A stretch of 64,000 nucleotides of DNA from Planctomycetota bacterium. Its GTDB lineage: Bacteria > Planctomycetota > JAJSAM01. The notes under the pieces were generated by a model. It made no database searches, was not told where the DNA came from, and worked only from the letters and a program-made list of their open reading frames with translations. Where the stretch lies: contig JAJSAM010000052.1 of the NCBI GenBank assembly GCA_024274785.1, forward strand, positions 89,679 through 153,678. The letters run 5' to 3'. Position 1 is the stretch's first letter. Each line of letters begins with the position of its first letter. The position numbers and the translations under genes were made by a program. Positions 9,131 to 19,200 of this stretch are shown piece by piece.

Positions 9131-10174
9131 TCAGGTCGGCAGAACATGGCGAAGGGCCTTTGCGGCGAGGGAGGAGAGGCCGACGGTGTCGAACTCGCCG
9201 GGCGGGAGCAATCGCGCTTCCCCGGACGGCAGGTCTCCTTCGATTTCGGCTGCGAAGCAGTTCGCGGTGATCTTCCGGTGGGTGATCTGGTGCCGCACGG
9301 TTCCGATCAATTCTCCGACGGCGATGCGCAGGCCGCGGTTCCGCGCCGACCTCTCCACCACCCCCCTGCCATCTTCGCCCGGCAAGACCGTGGCGAAGGG
9401 CGGCCCCCAGGTGCCGCAGAGCAATCCGCCTTCCGGATGGCGGACGAGCAGGACCCGGCCGTCCCGCCCGGCCAGCGCCACCGCGAGAGTGACGGCCTCG
9501 GGCGCCTTGCGGGCCGGCAGGGCCGGGAGCGTCTCCTGCGTGCCGTCCGCCCGGGCCCGGCAGTCCGCGGCGAGCGGGCAGTCGCCGCATTTCGGGCTCT
9601 TCGGCGTGCAGACGAGGGCGCCGAGTTCCATCAAGGCCTGGTTCACCTCGCCCGGAGGTCCGGCCTCCACCGCGGCCCGGGCGAGTTCGCGGACCCGCTT
9701 TCTCGCTGCCCCGCGCTTCACGTTCTCCACGATGCAAAAGCGGCGCGCGATGACCCGTTCCACGTTGCCGTCCACGACCGGCTCCGGTTTTCCGAAGGCG
9801 ATCGAGAGGATCGCGCCGGCGGTATACTCCCCGATTCCCGGCAGCGCGCAAAGGGCGGTACGCTCATCCGGTACCTCTCCGCCGTGCCGGGCGACGATCA
9901 TCTTCGCCGCGGCGTGCAGGTTCCTGGCGCGGCGGTAGTATCCGAGCCCGGACCACTGCGCCAGCACCTCGGCTTCGGGCTTCCGGGCCATCGTCGCCGG
10001 ATCGGGGAATCGCTCGAGAAACGACTCGAAGCGTGGCGTCACCACGGCCACGCGCGTCTGCTGGAGCATCAGCTCCGAGACGAGGGTCCGCCACGGGGAA
10101 CAGACTTCACGCCAGGGCAGATCCCGGCGTGCCGAGGGGAACCAGTCGAGCAGGGCGCGGACGGTGGCATTCAC
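9131..10174 (-). CDS. mutY: A/G-specific adenine glycosylase MutY
   Basis: This 347-residue enzyme removes adenine mispaired with 8-oxoguanine. It shows the catalytic Glu in SELMLQQT (E34), the helix-hairpin-helix LPGIGEYTAGAI, the catalytic Asp in VVDGNVERV (D135), and the iron-sulfur loop C189-X6-C-X2-C-X5-C. A C-terminal NUDIX-like domain (from about residue 220) recognises 8-oxoguanine. The start is a GTG; the nearby ATG is out of frame. It lies 24 bp downstream of the kinase-like gene on the same strand and ends 135 bp before the efflux adaptor. All key residues are present and the length is normal. Confidence 0.93.
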   Translation of the reverse strand: MNATVRALLDWFPSARRDLPWREVCSPWRTLVSELMLQQTRVAVVTPRFESFLERFPDPATMARKPEAEVLAQWSGLGYYRRARNLHAAAKMIVARHGGEVPDERTALCALPGIGEYTAGAILSIAFGKPEPVVDGNVERVIARRFCIVENVKRGAARKRVRELARAAVEAGPPGEVNQALMELGALVCTPKSPKCGDCPLAADCRARADGTQETLPALPARKAPEAVTLAVALAGRDGRVLLVRHPEGGLLCGTWGPPFATVLPGEDGRGVVERSARNRGLRIAVGELIGTVRHQITHRKITANCFAAEIEGDLPSGEARLLPPGEFDTVGLSSLAAKALRHVLPT

Positions 10175-10198
10175 GGGAAAAGGTGTAACCGCCCCGCG

Positions 10199-11323
10199 TC
10201 AACCCCGGAAGAACCGCCAGATCCTTTTCCACCAGGGACGCTTCTTTCGCACCAGGACGTGCACTCGCTTCGGTTTCGCTTTCGGGCGGGGCTTCGGGTG
10301 GTAGGACTCGACGACCTGCGTGATCCGGTCCGGGTCGTTTCCGCCCTTGACTCTCCGCGCGGCGCGCCGGGCCAGGAAGCGATAGGCATGGCGCACGTGG
10401 GCGAAGTCGCCGTGGCAGAGGCCCTCCACGACTTCAGCGACGGGCGGGGACACGTTGCTCGTCTTCAGCAGTCCGGTATCCACCTCTTTCCCGGCGTGCG
10501 GGACGATCCCGGTGGCGGCCTCGAACAGTGTCCGGCCGGCCATGACCGTCTGGATCTCCGCGGTGGGGTGGACCTTCCTCCGGGCTTTCAGATCCTTGAA
10601 CACCTGGGGGGGCAGGTACGACGGCACGTGCGGGAACCGATCCCCCTGGTAGATCCTGTGGACCAGGCTGCCGGCATCCAGGAGCCTGACGATCCGCTCC
10701 GGCCGGCCCATGATCCGGAGGTTTGCCGGTCGCAGGTCCGCGTAGATCAGGTTGCGTTCGTAGAGATCGACGAGGGCCTGCAGCAGCACTACCGCCACCC
10801 GGTCGAGACACCGCCTCATGCGGGCTTGCGGTACGTTGGAACGGTGCATGCGAGCCAGCCAGCGATCGAGGTCCCGGCCGGGGAGCATCTCCATCAGCAG
10901 GAGCGGCTCGGGCTCGGCGAAGGCCCCGCCGCGCGCGGAATCGAGGAGGGGATTCTGGAACTCGAAGTACCCCTTGAACTCGGGGAGGAACTGACTGTCG
11001 CTCTCCTTCAGGAAGGTCCCCTCGACGCGAATAGCGGCTCTCTGTTTCCGAATGACCTTCGAATCCAGATCGATCGGAAGGTGCACCGGATAGAGGGGGA
11101 TCTTGGCAATCAGCGGGGGAGCATCGGGCCTCTTCCTGTCCCGCGTGAGGTAGACGGCGCTCTCGCCACCGACGTTGTAGAGGGTCTCGATCCGGTGACG
11201 TCCACCGACCACGACTCCCTTCACTCCCAGGAGCGCCTCGACCAGGCCGGGATCACCACGGGCGTGGATGTAGCGAGCGAGGCGTTGCTCGTGGGGGGTG
11301 GCGGAGGACTTGGCGGTCGTCAC
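10199..11323 (-). CDS. Protein-kinase-like protein
   Basis: This reads as a diverged eukaryotic-type kinase fold. There is a glycine-rich loop NVGGESAVYL (about residues 50-59), a VAIK-like Lys in LIAKIP (about 74), a catalytic-loop match YADLRPANLRI (Asp about 196, Asn about 201) and a DFG equivalent DAG (about 216). The catalytic Lys, Asp, Asn and Asp are all present, but HRD is YAD and DFG is DAG, so activity is plausible and not assured. The C-terminus is very basic (about 30 residues rich in Lys, Arg and Trp) and might contact nucleic acid or membrane. The GTG at 11323 has GGAGA ten bases upstream; the frame stays open to 11473, so the start is uncertain. Confidence 0.6.
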   Translation of the reverse strand: MTTAKSSATPHEQRLARYIHARGDPGLVEALLGVKGVVVGGRHRIETLYNVGGESAVYLTRDRKRPDAPPLIAKIPLYPVHLPIDLDSKVIRKQRAAIRVEGTFLKESDSQFLPEFKGYFEFQNPLLDSARGGAFAEPEPLLLMEMLPGRDLDRWLARMHRSNVPQARMRRCLDRVAVVLLQALVDLYERNLIYADLRPANLRIMGRPERIVRLLDAGSLVHRIYQGDRFPHVPSYLPPQVFKDLKARRKVHPTAEIQTVMAGRTLFEAATGIVPHAGKEVDTGLLKTSNVSPPVAEVVEGLCHGDFAHVRHAYRFLARRAARRVKGGNDPDRITQVVESYHPKPRPKAKPKRVHVLVRKKRPWWKRIWRFFRG

Positions 11324-11706
11324 TACTGCGAGGTCTCCAAAGTACGCTCGGACAGCTATGGTGATTCTCCCGCCTGGGCGGAGCCCGAGAGAGAAGAAAC
11401 TTACAGTCAGAACCCGGCCTGGGCACGGACCATTTTTTGACCTGCCGCACGCGACACGGCCGCACAAGAACATCTCGGCAGAACTGCACCGTGATCCGTA
11501 ACTGAAAGCGGGTCCAGAGCTTCGCTTCGGTCGCCATCCCGGAGGGCGGTCGCCTGTTGCGACTCATGGTCGTGGGGGCGGTCGACCCCGACCACGGCGC
11601 CGGCAGCTCTATTGCGGGCCGCGGGAAGATTCGTTTTTGTGTTTCCCGTGCCTGCTGGGATAGACAGGGATACTCGGGTCGCACCCGCTGGAATACGGAT
11701 CAAGAG
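11324..11706. other. Divergent intergenic region
   Basis: This region separates the minus-strand kinase-like gene from the plus-strand SGNH hydrolase and must hold both promoters. No convincing promoter hexamers, RNA gene or small reading frame was recognised in it. Confidence 0.3.
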
Positions 11707-12762
11707 ATGCGAAAGACCGTCATCCGACTGCTGTGCCTGGTGCCTGCCATCGTGCTCGCGGTGGCCGGATACCGGCTCTATGTGGACCGGCTGAGCCCCT
11801 CGGCGCGGGGACGGTCGCTCAGCAGAAAGGCTTTTGAAGCCACCTTTCTCGAGCGCGGACTCGAGGTTCCGGAGAGTGGGCCCCGGGATGGATTCTGGGG
11901 CAGCCGGTTGAGCCGCCCCACGCCTGATGCGCGTCTCGGCTGGCGGGTCACCGGAGAGCGCGAACCCGGTCTCTTCGAGATGGACGCGGACGGTTGTCAG
12001 CACTACCGGCCGGACGGTGAGCCCGTCGCCCGGATCCTGGTTCTCGGCGGCAGCGTGGCCTGGGGTGCGTACGCCTCCTCGGTCCAAACGGTCTATTTCT
12101 CCGTGCTCGGCCGGGCGCTCGAGCGTGCCGGGCTTCCCGTCGACATCACCGTGCTGGCCGCGGGAGCATGGAAGTCGCACCAGGACGTGCAGGGGTTGAT
12201 GGTCCGGCTCGCCGCCGGGGAGTCCTATGACCTCGTGCTGTTCCTGAACGGTTTGAATGATCTCACCGGGGGGCCGACCGCGGACACCCTCTACAACGGC
12301 GCGCCGGTTTCGACGCTCCTGACCGACGCCTCCTCCGAAGTGGATGAGGAACCGGGGAAGCGTCCGCACCAGGGTGACTTTGCGGAACGGGTCCGGGCCT
12401 ACCTCGCCAACATGACCCGGGCCGCGGAGCGTGCCCGGGAGTCCGGCACGCCCCTCCTGATCGCCCTCCAACCGAGCCTGCCGGAGCGGGCGGCGCCTTC
12501 CGGGATCGAGCGCACCCTTCTCGATGGACTTGCGGCGAGTAGCGGGCGGATCGAAGAGTACCGGGCCGCCTACCATTCCCTCCGGCGGGGCCTGGCCGAC
12601 CTCGCGAAACAGGACGGGGTTGATTACGTGGACCTCTCCCGTCTCTTCGCTGACGAGACCGCCACGACTTTTGTGGACACCTGGCACTTTACCGATCCCG
12701 GCCACGCTCTGCTCGGCGAACGGCTGGCGGACGCGCTCGTGCCGATCCTGCGCCGCCGGTAG
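11707..12762 (+). CDS. Membrane-anchored SGNH/GDSL-type hydrolase
   Basis: This 351-residue protein starts with a single hydrophobic segment (residues 4-22), so it is exported or anchored in the inner membrane. The SGNH blocks are visible: the nucleophile Ser in VLGGSVAWG (block I), the Asn in FLNGLND (block III) and the catalytic Asp-His pair in DTWHFTDPGH (block V). The start at 11707 was chosen because it places the membrane segment at the N-terminus; an upstream in-frame ATG at 11557 would add about 50 unrelated residues. Family members deacylate lipids, polysaccharides or peptidoglycan. The substrate here is unknown and the gene stands alone. Confidence 0.75.
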   Translation: MRKTVIRLLCLVPAIVLAVAGYRLYVDRLSPSARGRSLSRKAFEATFLERGLEVPESGPRDGFWGSRLSRPTPDARLGWRVTGEREPGLFEMDADGCQHYRPDGEPVARILVLGGSVAWGAYASSVQTVYFSVLGRALERAGLPVDITVLAAGAWKSHQDVQGLMVRLAAGESYDLVLFLNGLNDLTGGPTADTLYNGAPVSTLLTDASSEVDEEPGKRPHQGDFAERVRAYLANMTRAAERARESGTPLLIALQPSLPERAAPSGIERTLLDGLAASSGRIEEYRAAYHSLRRGLADLAKQDGVDYVDLSRLFADETATTFVDTWHFTDPGHALLGERLADALVPILRRR

Positions 12763-12960
12763 GGCCCGCTCACCGTCGTGCGAGCTCCGAGGGGCGGCCG
12801 CGGCGCCCTGGGTCGGCACCCTCTTTCGGCCCCGGCTTTACCAGACTGTGACGTTCACCGGCTCACCTTTGGACGAGAATGAACCATCGAGCCTGGTTTG
12901 CGTCTAAGAGCATTATGATGTTCGCGGTCGCAATCCCGCCACGCACTGAAGGAGCCTTTC

Positions 12961-15900
12961 ATGTTCCGTCACGCCGCGCTGTTCCTGTCCCTTCTCGGGG
13001 TGTTGCTCTTCCTCGCCGTCCCCACCCTCCTGGCCCAGGACGGCGAAGAGCAGCCGCTCGAGGAGAAGCCCCTCGCCGACAAGCCCGCCGCGGACGGCAA
13101 GCTCACCGGTGACCAGAAGATCTACGTGCCCTTCAAGAACCTGAAGGACGTCTTCGAGAAGGAAGGCCAGGGTGTCTTCGTTCCGTTCAAGGAGTTCCAG
13201 AGGCTGTGGGAGGCGAACCTGGACCAGCGCCCCGTGCCCGCGAAGCCTCCCGTGCCGTGGCTCGTCACCCGGGCGGCCTACGAGGGGGCGGTGGACGGCG
13301 ACCTGGCCATGGTGACCGCGAAGATCGAGTTCGAGACCTTCGGGGCGGGGTGGAGCGCCGTGCCGCTCTCCTTCGGCGGAATTGCGCTCGGCACGGCCAT
13401 GCTCGGTGACCGCCCGGCCACGCTCGAGCCGGTCAAGGGCGGATACCGCGTGCTGGTGCCGGAAAAGGGCGCCTACGTGCTGACGGTGCAGTTCGTCGCG
13501 CCGCTGATCAGGAACGAGTACACCCGGACGGTTGCCTTCCAGGTGCCGGCGACCCCGGTCTCGCGTCTGGTCTTTGCGATCCCCGAGGAGGGCGCACGGG
13601 TCACCGTCGAACCGAACCTGGCCACCACGCGGACGGACGCTGGATCCGGCGCGACGAAAGTCATGGCCTATGTCGGCGGCGCCGGGGCGATCAAGCTCTC
13701 CTGGAAGCCGAAGCCGGTGACGGTCAAGACCGGCCCGGCGCTGGTCTTCGCCGACGCGATCGTGACCACCACGGTGGAGGAACTCGCGCTGCGCGTCCGC
13801 GCGGAGATGAGCTACCGCATCCACCGCGCCCCGCTCGGCGCCCTCCGGCTCGGCATCCCCGCCGGCGCGAAGGTCCTCTTCGTGGAAGGCGAGAACCTTC
13901 GCAGTTGGGAGATGGCGGACGGCGTTCTCTCCGTCGCACTGCACACCCCGGCGAAGAACTCCTACCGGCTGGCGGTGACCCTCGAAGTGAAGCTGCCGGA
14001 CCAGGGGGCGGTGGCCGTGCCGGAAATCACCGCGATGGACGTCGCCCGCGAGCAGGGTTTCGTGCTCGTGCGCGCTCCGGCCGACGTGAAGGTCCTGCCG
14101 CAGGCCGCCGGTCTGTACCGCACCGACTTTGCGGAAGTGCCGAAGAGCCACCGGGCGAAGGACCTCGCGTTCGCCTGGCGCTACCCGGCCCATCCCTTCT
14201 CGCTCGAGCTGGATGTGACCCGGATCGAGCCGCTGGTCGATGTCGCCATCCGGACCCGGGTGGACCTCGACGAGCGCCGCATGAACGTCACCGACTCCTT
14301 TGCCTATACCGTGGCCCGGGTGCCGATCTTCCAGGCGCGGATCGCGATCCCCGCGGACCTGACCGTGACCGATGTCTCCCGGGACGTGGTGGACGTCTGG
14401 CGCGTGGTCACCGAAGACGACGCCCGCTTCCTCGTCCTCGACCTGAAGGGCAGCCGGATCGGACAGTTCAACGTCGTCATCAACAGCAACCGCGCGGTGA
14501 CGGTGGGAGACGAGGCCACGACGATTCCGCTCCGCTTCCTGACTCCGGTCGGCGTGCACCGGGTGAGCGGTCTGATCGGACTCAAGCGCGAAGAGGCCCT
14601 GAAGGTTGCGACGAAGGATGCGGTCGGCCTGGTGTCGGTCGGGGCCGCGTCGTTCGGCGAGGGCGTGGCGATGGCCTGGCAGTTCCGGGAGACCGAGCGG
14701 AGCGTGACCCTGTCCGTGACCCGTCGCGACCCCGAAGTGTCCGCCTTCGTTTCGACGATGCTCCGTGCGGAGCAGAACCGCATCTCGGTCAGGCACCGGA
14801 TCACCTGGAACGTGAGGTACGCCGGCGTGGAGGAGTTCGCCTTCACCTTGCCCGCGAAGTGGAAGGACAAGGTCCACCTGATCGGCAACAACATCCGTGA
14901 GAAGCCGGTCTCGGACGTCGAAGCCGAAGAGCCCGGCGAGGGTGAGGAAACCCCGGAGCCCCGGTTCCGCCAGCAGATCATCCTGCAGGGCAAGGTGATG
15001 GGGAATTACGTCGTCACCGTGCAGTACGACCTGCCCTACGAGGGCCTGCAAGTCGGCGAGTCCGAGATGGTCTCGATCCCCGAACTGGTCATCGAAGACG
15101 TGGTCCGCGAGCAGGGCATCTTCGCCGTGTACCGCGACCAGGTGTTGCAGGTCAACTCCAACTCCGACCGCCTGGAACCGATCGACATCCGCGAGCTCCC
15201 GGCCGGTGTTGCGCGCAAGGACGTCTTCCTGGCCTTCAAGTACCTGACCCACCCCTACGAACTCTCCCTGAACGTCGAGAAGCACGAGTACCTCGAGGTG
15301 CTGATGGCGGTGGTGCTGCACCAGCACCTGATCACCGTCCTGAACGACGAGGGCGCCGGGCGATCCGAGGTCATCCTGACCATGAAGAACAACGGCCTGC
15401 AGTTCCTCTCCCTCCTGCTCGAGCCGGGTGAGGACGGCGATCCGGTACGCCCCGACAGCCTTTCGATCTGGACGCGCGCCCGAAACGGCCGGTTTCAGCG
15501 CAAGAGCGAGATCCCGCAGGCCGGCGCGAACGGAGAGATCCTGGTGAAGATGCCCCCGGGCGCCGGTCCGGAGGACGTGTTCTTCGTGAAGCTCGTCTAT
15601 CCGCTGAAGCGTGACCTGCCGGGGATGATCTTCCACGACCAGACCTTCGCCGCGCCGGTGATCCAGGGCGGCGCCGTTCCGGTCCAGGGAACGACCTGGT
15701 ATGTCTACCCGCCGGTCGAGACGAAGATCACCCAGACCGGCGGCAGCCTCGAACTGCTCTCCGGCGGCGACTCCTGGTGGTCCGCGGTCGTCGCATCCTT
15801 CCCGGAGATGTTCAACGCGGGACGGAACAATTTCAACACCGGCACCGGTTCCCGCCGCGGGCTTCCCCAGGGCATCTCCGAGTTGGCCCCCGCCAACCAG

Positions 15901-16275
15901 AACCCGATCGTCTTCGGTGGTCGCACCATCGACCCCACGGTGCAGGTGACGTTCGCCCACCCGCCGACCTTCGTTTTTCTGAAGGTGCTGGTGCTGCTCG
16001 GCACGCTCGCGTTCGGCGTCTTCGGCCTGCGGCGCGCGAAACGCGGGGCCCGGGTGTTCTTCACGACATTCTGCATCGCCTTCCCGCTGCTGCTGATCCC
16101 GATTGCCGCGACCGGCATGGCGGAGGTGCTGACCGCGCTTCTGATCGGTGGGTTGCTCGCCGGGATGTTCTGGTGCGCGAAGGCGACGTGGCCGTGCTGC
16201 ATCGGGGCGATCGAGCGATTGCGTTCGGCGAAGGACGCCGACGCCGAGGGTGGCACCGATCCGGAGGGGGAGTAG
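12961..16275 (+). CDS. Large envelope protein, unit A of a three-unit paralogous set
   Basis: This 1104-residue exported protein has a signal peptide (to about residue 25, ending TLLAQ), a long beta-rich ectodomain and two membrane segments near the C-terminus (about residues 1000-1070, around LGTLAFGVFGL and VLTALLIGGLLAGMF). After the signal comes a landmark block, IYVPFKNLKDVF then GVFVPFKEFQRLWE then PPVPWLVTRAAYEG. It recurs in altered form twice in the next gene. A good ribosome site (GAAGGAG) precedes the ATG. I recognise no enzyme motif. The gene is probably an operon partner of the next, which starts 2 bp after its stop. A structural or scaffolding envelope role is a guess. Confidence 0.7.
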   Translation: MFRHAALFLSLLGVLLFLAVPTLLAQDGEEQPLEEKPLADKPAADGKLTGDQKIYVPFKNLKDVFEKEGQGVFVPFKEFQRLWEANLDQRPVPAKPPVPWLVTRAAYEGAVDGDLAMVTAKIEFETFGAGWSAVPLSFGGIALGTAMLGDRPATLEPVKGGYRVLVPEKGAYVLTVQFVAPLIRNEYTRTVAFQVPATPVSRLVFAIPEEGARVTVEPNLATTRTDAGSGATKVMAYVGGAGAIKLSWKPKPVTVKTGPALVFADAIVTTTVEELALRVRAEMSYRIHRAPLGALRLGIPAGAKVLFVEGENLRSWEMADGVLSVALHTPAKNSYRLAVTLEVKLPDQGAVAVPEITAMDVAREQGFVLVRAPADVKVLPQAAGLYRTDFAEVPKSHRAKDLAFAWRYPAHPFSLELDVTRIEPLVDVAIRTRVDLDERRMNVTDSFAYTVARVPIFQARIAIPADLTVTDVSRDVVDVWRVVTEDDARFLVLDLKGSRIGQFNVVINSNRAVTVGDEATTIPLRFLTPVGVHRVSGLIGLKREEALKVATKDAVGLVSVGAASFGEGVAMAWQFRETERSVTLSVTRRDPEVSAFVSTMLRAEQNRISVRHRITWNVRYAGVEEFAFTLPAKWKDKVHLIGNNIREKPVSDVEAEEPGEGEETPEPRFRQQIILQGKVMGNYVVTVQYDLPYEGLQVGESEMVSIPELVIEDVVREQGIFAVYRDQVLQVNSNSDRLEPIDIRELPAGVARKDVFLAFKYLTHPYELSLNVEKHEYLEVLMAVVLHQHLITVLNDEGAGRSEVILTMKNNGLQFLSLLLEPGEDGDPVRPDSLSIWTRARNGRFQRKSEIPQAGANGEILVKMPPGAGPEDVFFVKLVYPLKRDLPGMIFHDQTFAAPVIQGGAVPVQGTTWYVYPPVETKITQTGGSLELLSGGDSWWSAVVASFPEMFNAGRNNFNTGTGSRRGLPQGISELAPANQNPIVFGGRTIDPTVQVTFAHPPTFVFLKVLVLLGTLAFGVFGLRRAKRGARVFFTTFCIAFPLLLIPIAATGMAEVLTALLIGGLLAGMFWCAKATWPCCIGAIERLRSAKDADAEGGTDPEGE

Positions 16276-16277
16276 CC

Positions 16278-19200
16278 ATGAAGTCGATCCACATGGGTTT
16301 GCTCCTCGTCCTCGGCCTGTTGCTGCCGATGGCGGCGCTGGCGCAGGACCGGGCCGGGGAAAGCACGGTGAAGCGGCGCATCGTCTACGTGCCGCAGGAT
16401 CAACTCGACGTCCTGGTCGAAAAGCACGGCCGGGGAGTGCTCCTCGACGTCTTTGAGTACCTGAAACTGTGGAATCTCGCCGAACGCGGTGGGCTGACCA
16501 CCGGGAAGCCACCGGCCAGCGGCGCGGTGTTGCTCGGAGGGAAAGTCACCGGGCAGGTCGGCGACGAGCGGGTCGACCTCACGGTGACCTATCGGGTCCG
16601 GCTGCTGAAGTCCGGGATCCAACGAGTCCACTTCCCGGTCGAGAATGTCGCGGTCGGCGTCGCCCTGGCGGACGGCAAGCCGGCGCTGCTTTCGCGCGAC
16701 CGCCTGGGCACCTATCTCCTTCTGCAGGGTGAGGGCGATCACGAAGTTTCGATCACCCTGACCGGGAAGATGCTCCGCGAGGAGGATTGGCACACGTTCT
16801 CCGGCCGGCTTCCCACCGGCGCCGGCCTCGCGGTGGAACTCACCATTCCGGAAGGCATGGAGCCTCACGAAGGAGCGTTTGGTCGCCTCTATCGCGCGGT
16901 CGAGACGCCGCAGGGGATGTTCCTCCGTGCCCAGGTGCCGGCGAACGGCCTGTTTCAGTTCGCCTATCGCCCGGCGCGGGAGGAAGGTGCGCGGTCGCCT
17001 CTGGTTCACTCCCGCGGTCGCACGATTTCCCGCGTCGGACCGCGCCTGCTGACCACCGTCAGCGCGCTCGAGGTGTTCATCAACCGCAAGGCGCTCGGTG
17101 AACTGACCATCGAGGTGCCCGCGGACATGGCCGTGACGGAAGTCGCCGCGCCGGACCTGGTGGGTTTCACTTCGGTGTCGGACGGCACCATCCAGCTCAC
17201 GTTCAGGCGTCCGGTGACCGGCCGCATCCCCGTCGTGCTCGAGATGGAGCGGTCGCTCGACGGCCCCGGCGATGTCGTACTTCCCGAGGTCAAGGTCCGC
17301 TCCGCGGTGGACGAGCGCGGCCTTACCGCGGTGGCGTTCAGCTCCGGGATCGAGGGACGGGTGATCAACACGGTGGCGGTCGCCCGCGAGCCGATCGCTT
17401 CTCCCGGTCAGCGCGACGGGAAACAGAGCCAGGCGGGCCGGGGGCGGCGGCAAGCGCGAAACCGCGCCCCGTCTGAGGACCAGCTTTTCCTCGGCGGCGC
17501 GCAGGCCCTCTATCGCTACTGGTCGAAGGCCCGCTCGCTCACCGTTCGCACCAGGAAGCCCGAGCGTCGGATCACCGCCGACGTGACCCAGGTCGTCACC
17601 CTCGGCAGCGCCATCCGGGAGATCCGGGTCAGCTTCACCTTCAAGTCCGAAGGTGGGCGGATCTATCAGTTGACTCCGAGCCTCCCGCCGGAGTGGGAAC
17701 TGGCCGGCGTGAAGATCGAGGCGCCCGCGATATCCCGCTATGAGCGGCAGCCGGATGGAACCCTCGCCATCGATTTTCCTTCGGGGGTTGCGGCCGGGAC
17801 CCCGATTCGCGTCATCGCCCACCTCCTGGATTTCGACCGGGACTGGCGCGACGAGAACTGGACCGAGCGCGCCATGGTGTTGCCGGTGGCCCGTGCGGGC
17901 GTTGGCGTCGAGGTGCGTGGCGGCCTCGTGGTCTTTGCCGGTGAGGAGTTCGAGATCCGGGACAGTGAACTCGCCGGACTCACCTCCGAACCGGTGGAAC
18001 TGTTCGGCCAGGTCGGCGCCCGGCTGGGATATCGCTGGCGGAGCGCCGACGCCGGCGGGACGCTCGCGGTTTCGCGGCGCGCGCCGAAAGTCTCCGTCCG
18101 TTACCTCGGCTTCGGTGCCCCCGGCGAGAAGACCGTCCAATACACGGGCTATCTCCACTACACGATCCAGCGGGCCGGAGTCCGGAACTTCAGCTTCATC
18201 GTTTCCGGCGGCTTCGGGGATCGGCTGCACGTCGTCGCGCCGATGAACACCGAACCGGTCCGCCGTCGGCTTGAAGACGGCAACGACCTCTATACGATCA
18301 CCCTCCCGGCGCGGATCAGGGGCGACGTCATCTTCACGCTCTCGCTCGAGCAGAATCTGGGCGAGGATGGCTTCACCTTCCCCGGGGTCAGGGTGCAGGA
18401 CGTCGAGGACGAGACCGGCTACCTGGCGGTCCTCTCCGGCGACAACATGGAGGTCACCGTCTCGCCGGAAGGGCTCCGGGAGATCGGCCTGGAGGAGATG
18501 TCCCCGCTGATGGGGCCGGTGGGGTATCGCCCGTCGCGCGGTCTCCTCGCCGCTTTCCAGTATACGGAGCATCCGCAGTCGCTCACTCTGAAGACGGATC
18601 GGTTCGAAGATGCGAAGGTCCTCACCGCCTTCGTCACGAAAGCCCGCCTGCTCTCGCTGGTGGCGAGAGACGGCAGCATCCGCACGCGCGCCACCTACCG
18701 GATTCTGAACGCCGACCGGCAGTTCCTCACGGTCAGGCTCCCTGAGGGCGCCCGTCTGTGGGGGGCCCTCGTCGGCGGCCAGGCGGTGAAGCCTTCCCGC
18801 GGAAAGGGCGTTCATCTGATCCCGCTCGTCACCACGACCGGCGATGTCCCGGTGGACGTCGTCCTGATGTACGAGTCACAGCGCGCGGAGCTCGACGCGT
18901 CCGGAGAGCTGAGCCTGAAGGCGCCGGTGCTGGTCGGGGTGACCGGGGCCGAGGCTGACTGGGACGTGTGGTTCCCCTCGGGCTACCGGGTGACCCGGGC
19001 CGACGGAGTATTCGGCGCGCGGCTGCCTTCCCCGCCGGATCCGTGGCTGTTCCGCGAGTTGAGTGGCTTCCTCGAGGGTGTGGGCGGCGGCGGGGGAATC
19101 CTGTCGGAGGCGGCGTACATGATGGCGCCGACCTCGAGTCAGGACGGCGGAGATCTCACCGTTGATGCGGAGCATGCGCAATTGGAGGATCGCGGCACCG

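Noticed and set aside
8192..11440. Plus-strand open frame of over 1000 codons lying antisense to the efflux adaptor, mutY and kinase genes
   Set aside because: It is opposite three genes with clear motifs. Its composition (runs of Arg, Gly, His, Asp) is that of GC-rich antisense DNA, with no recognisable domain.
12914..12919. TATGAT as the promoter -10 of the first giant envelope gene
   Set aside because: No acceptable -35 at 16-18 bp, so it was not listed as a feature.
12913..16512. Minus-strand open frame of about 1200 codons opposite the first envelope gene
   Set aside because: The plus strand has a signal peptide, ribosome site and repeat motifs; the minus strand shows only low-complexity Arg/His/Gly content.
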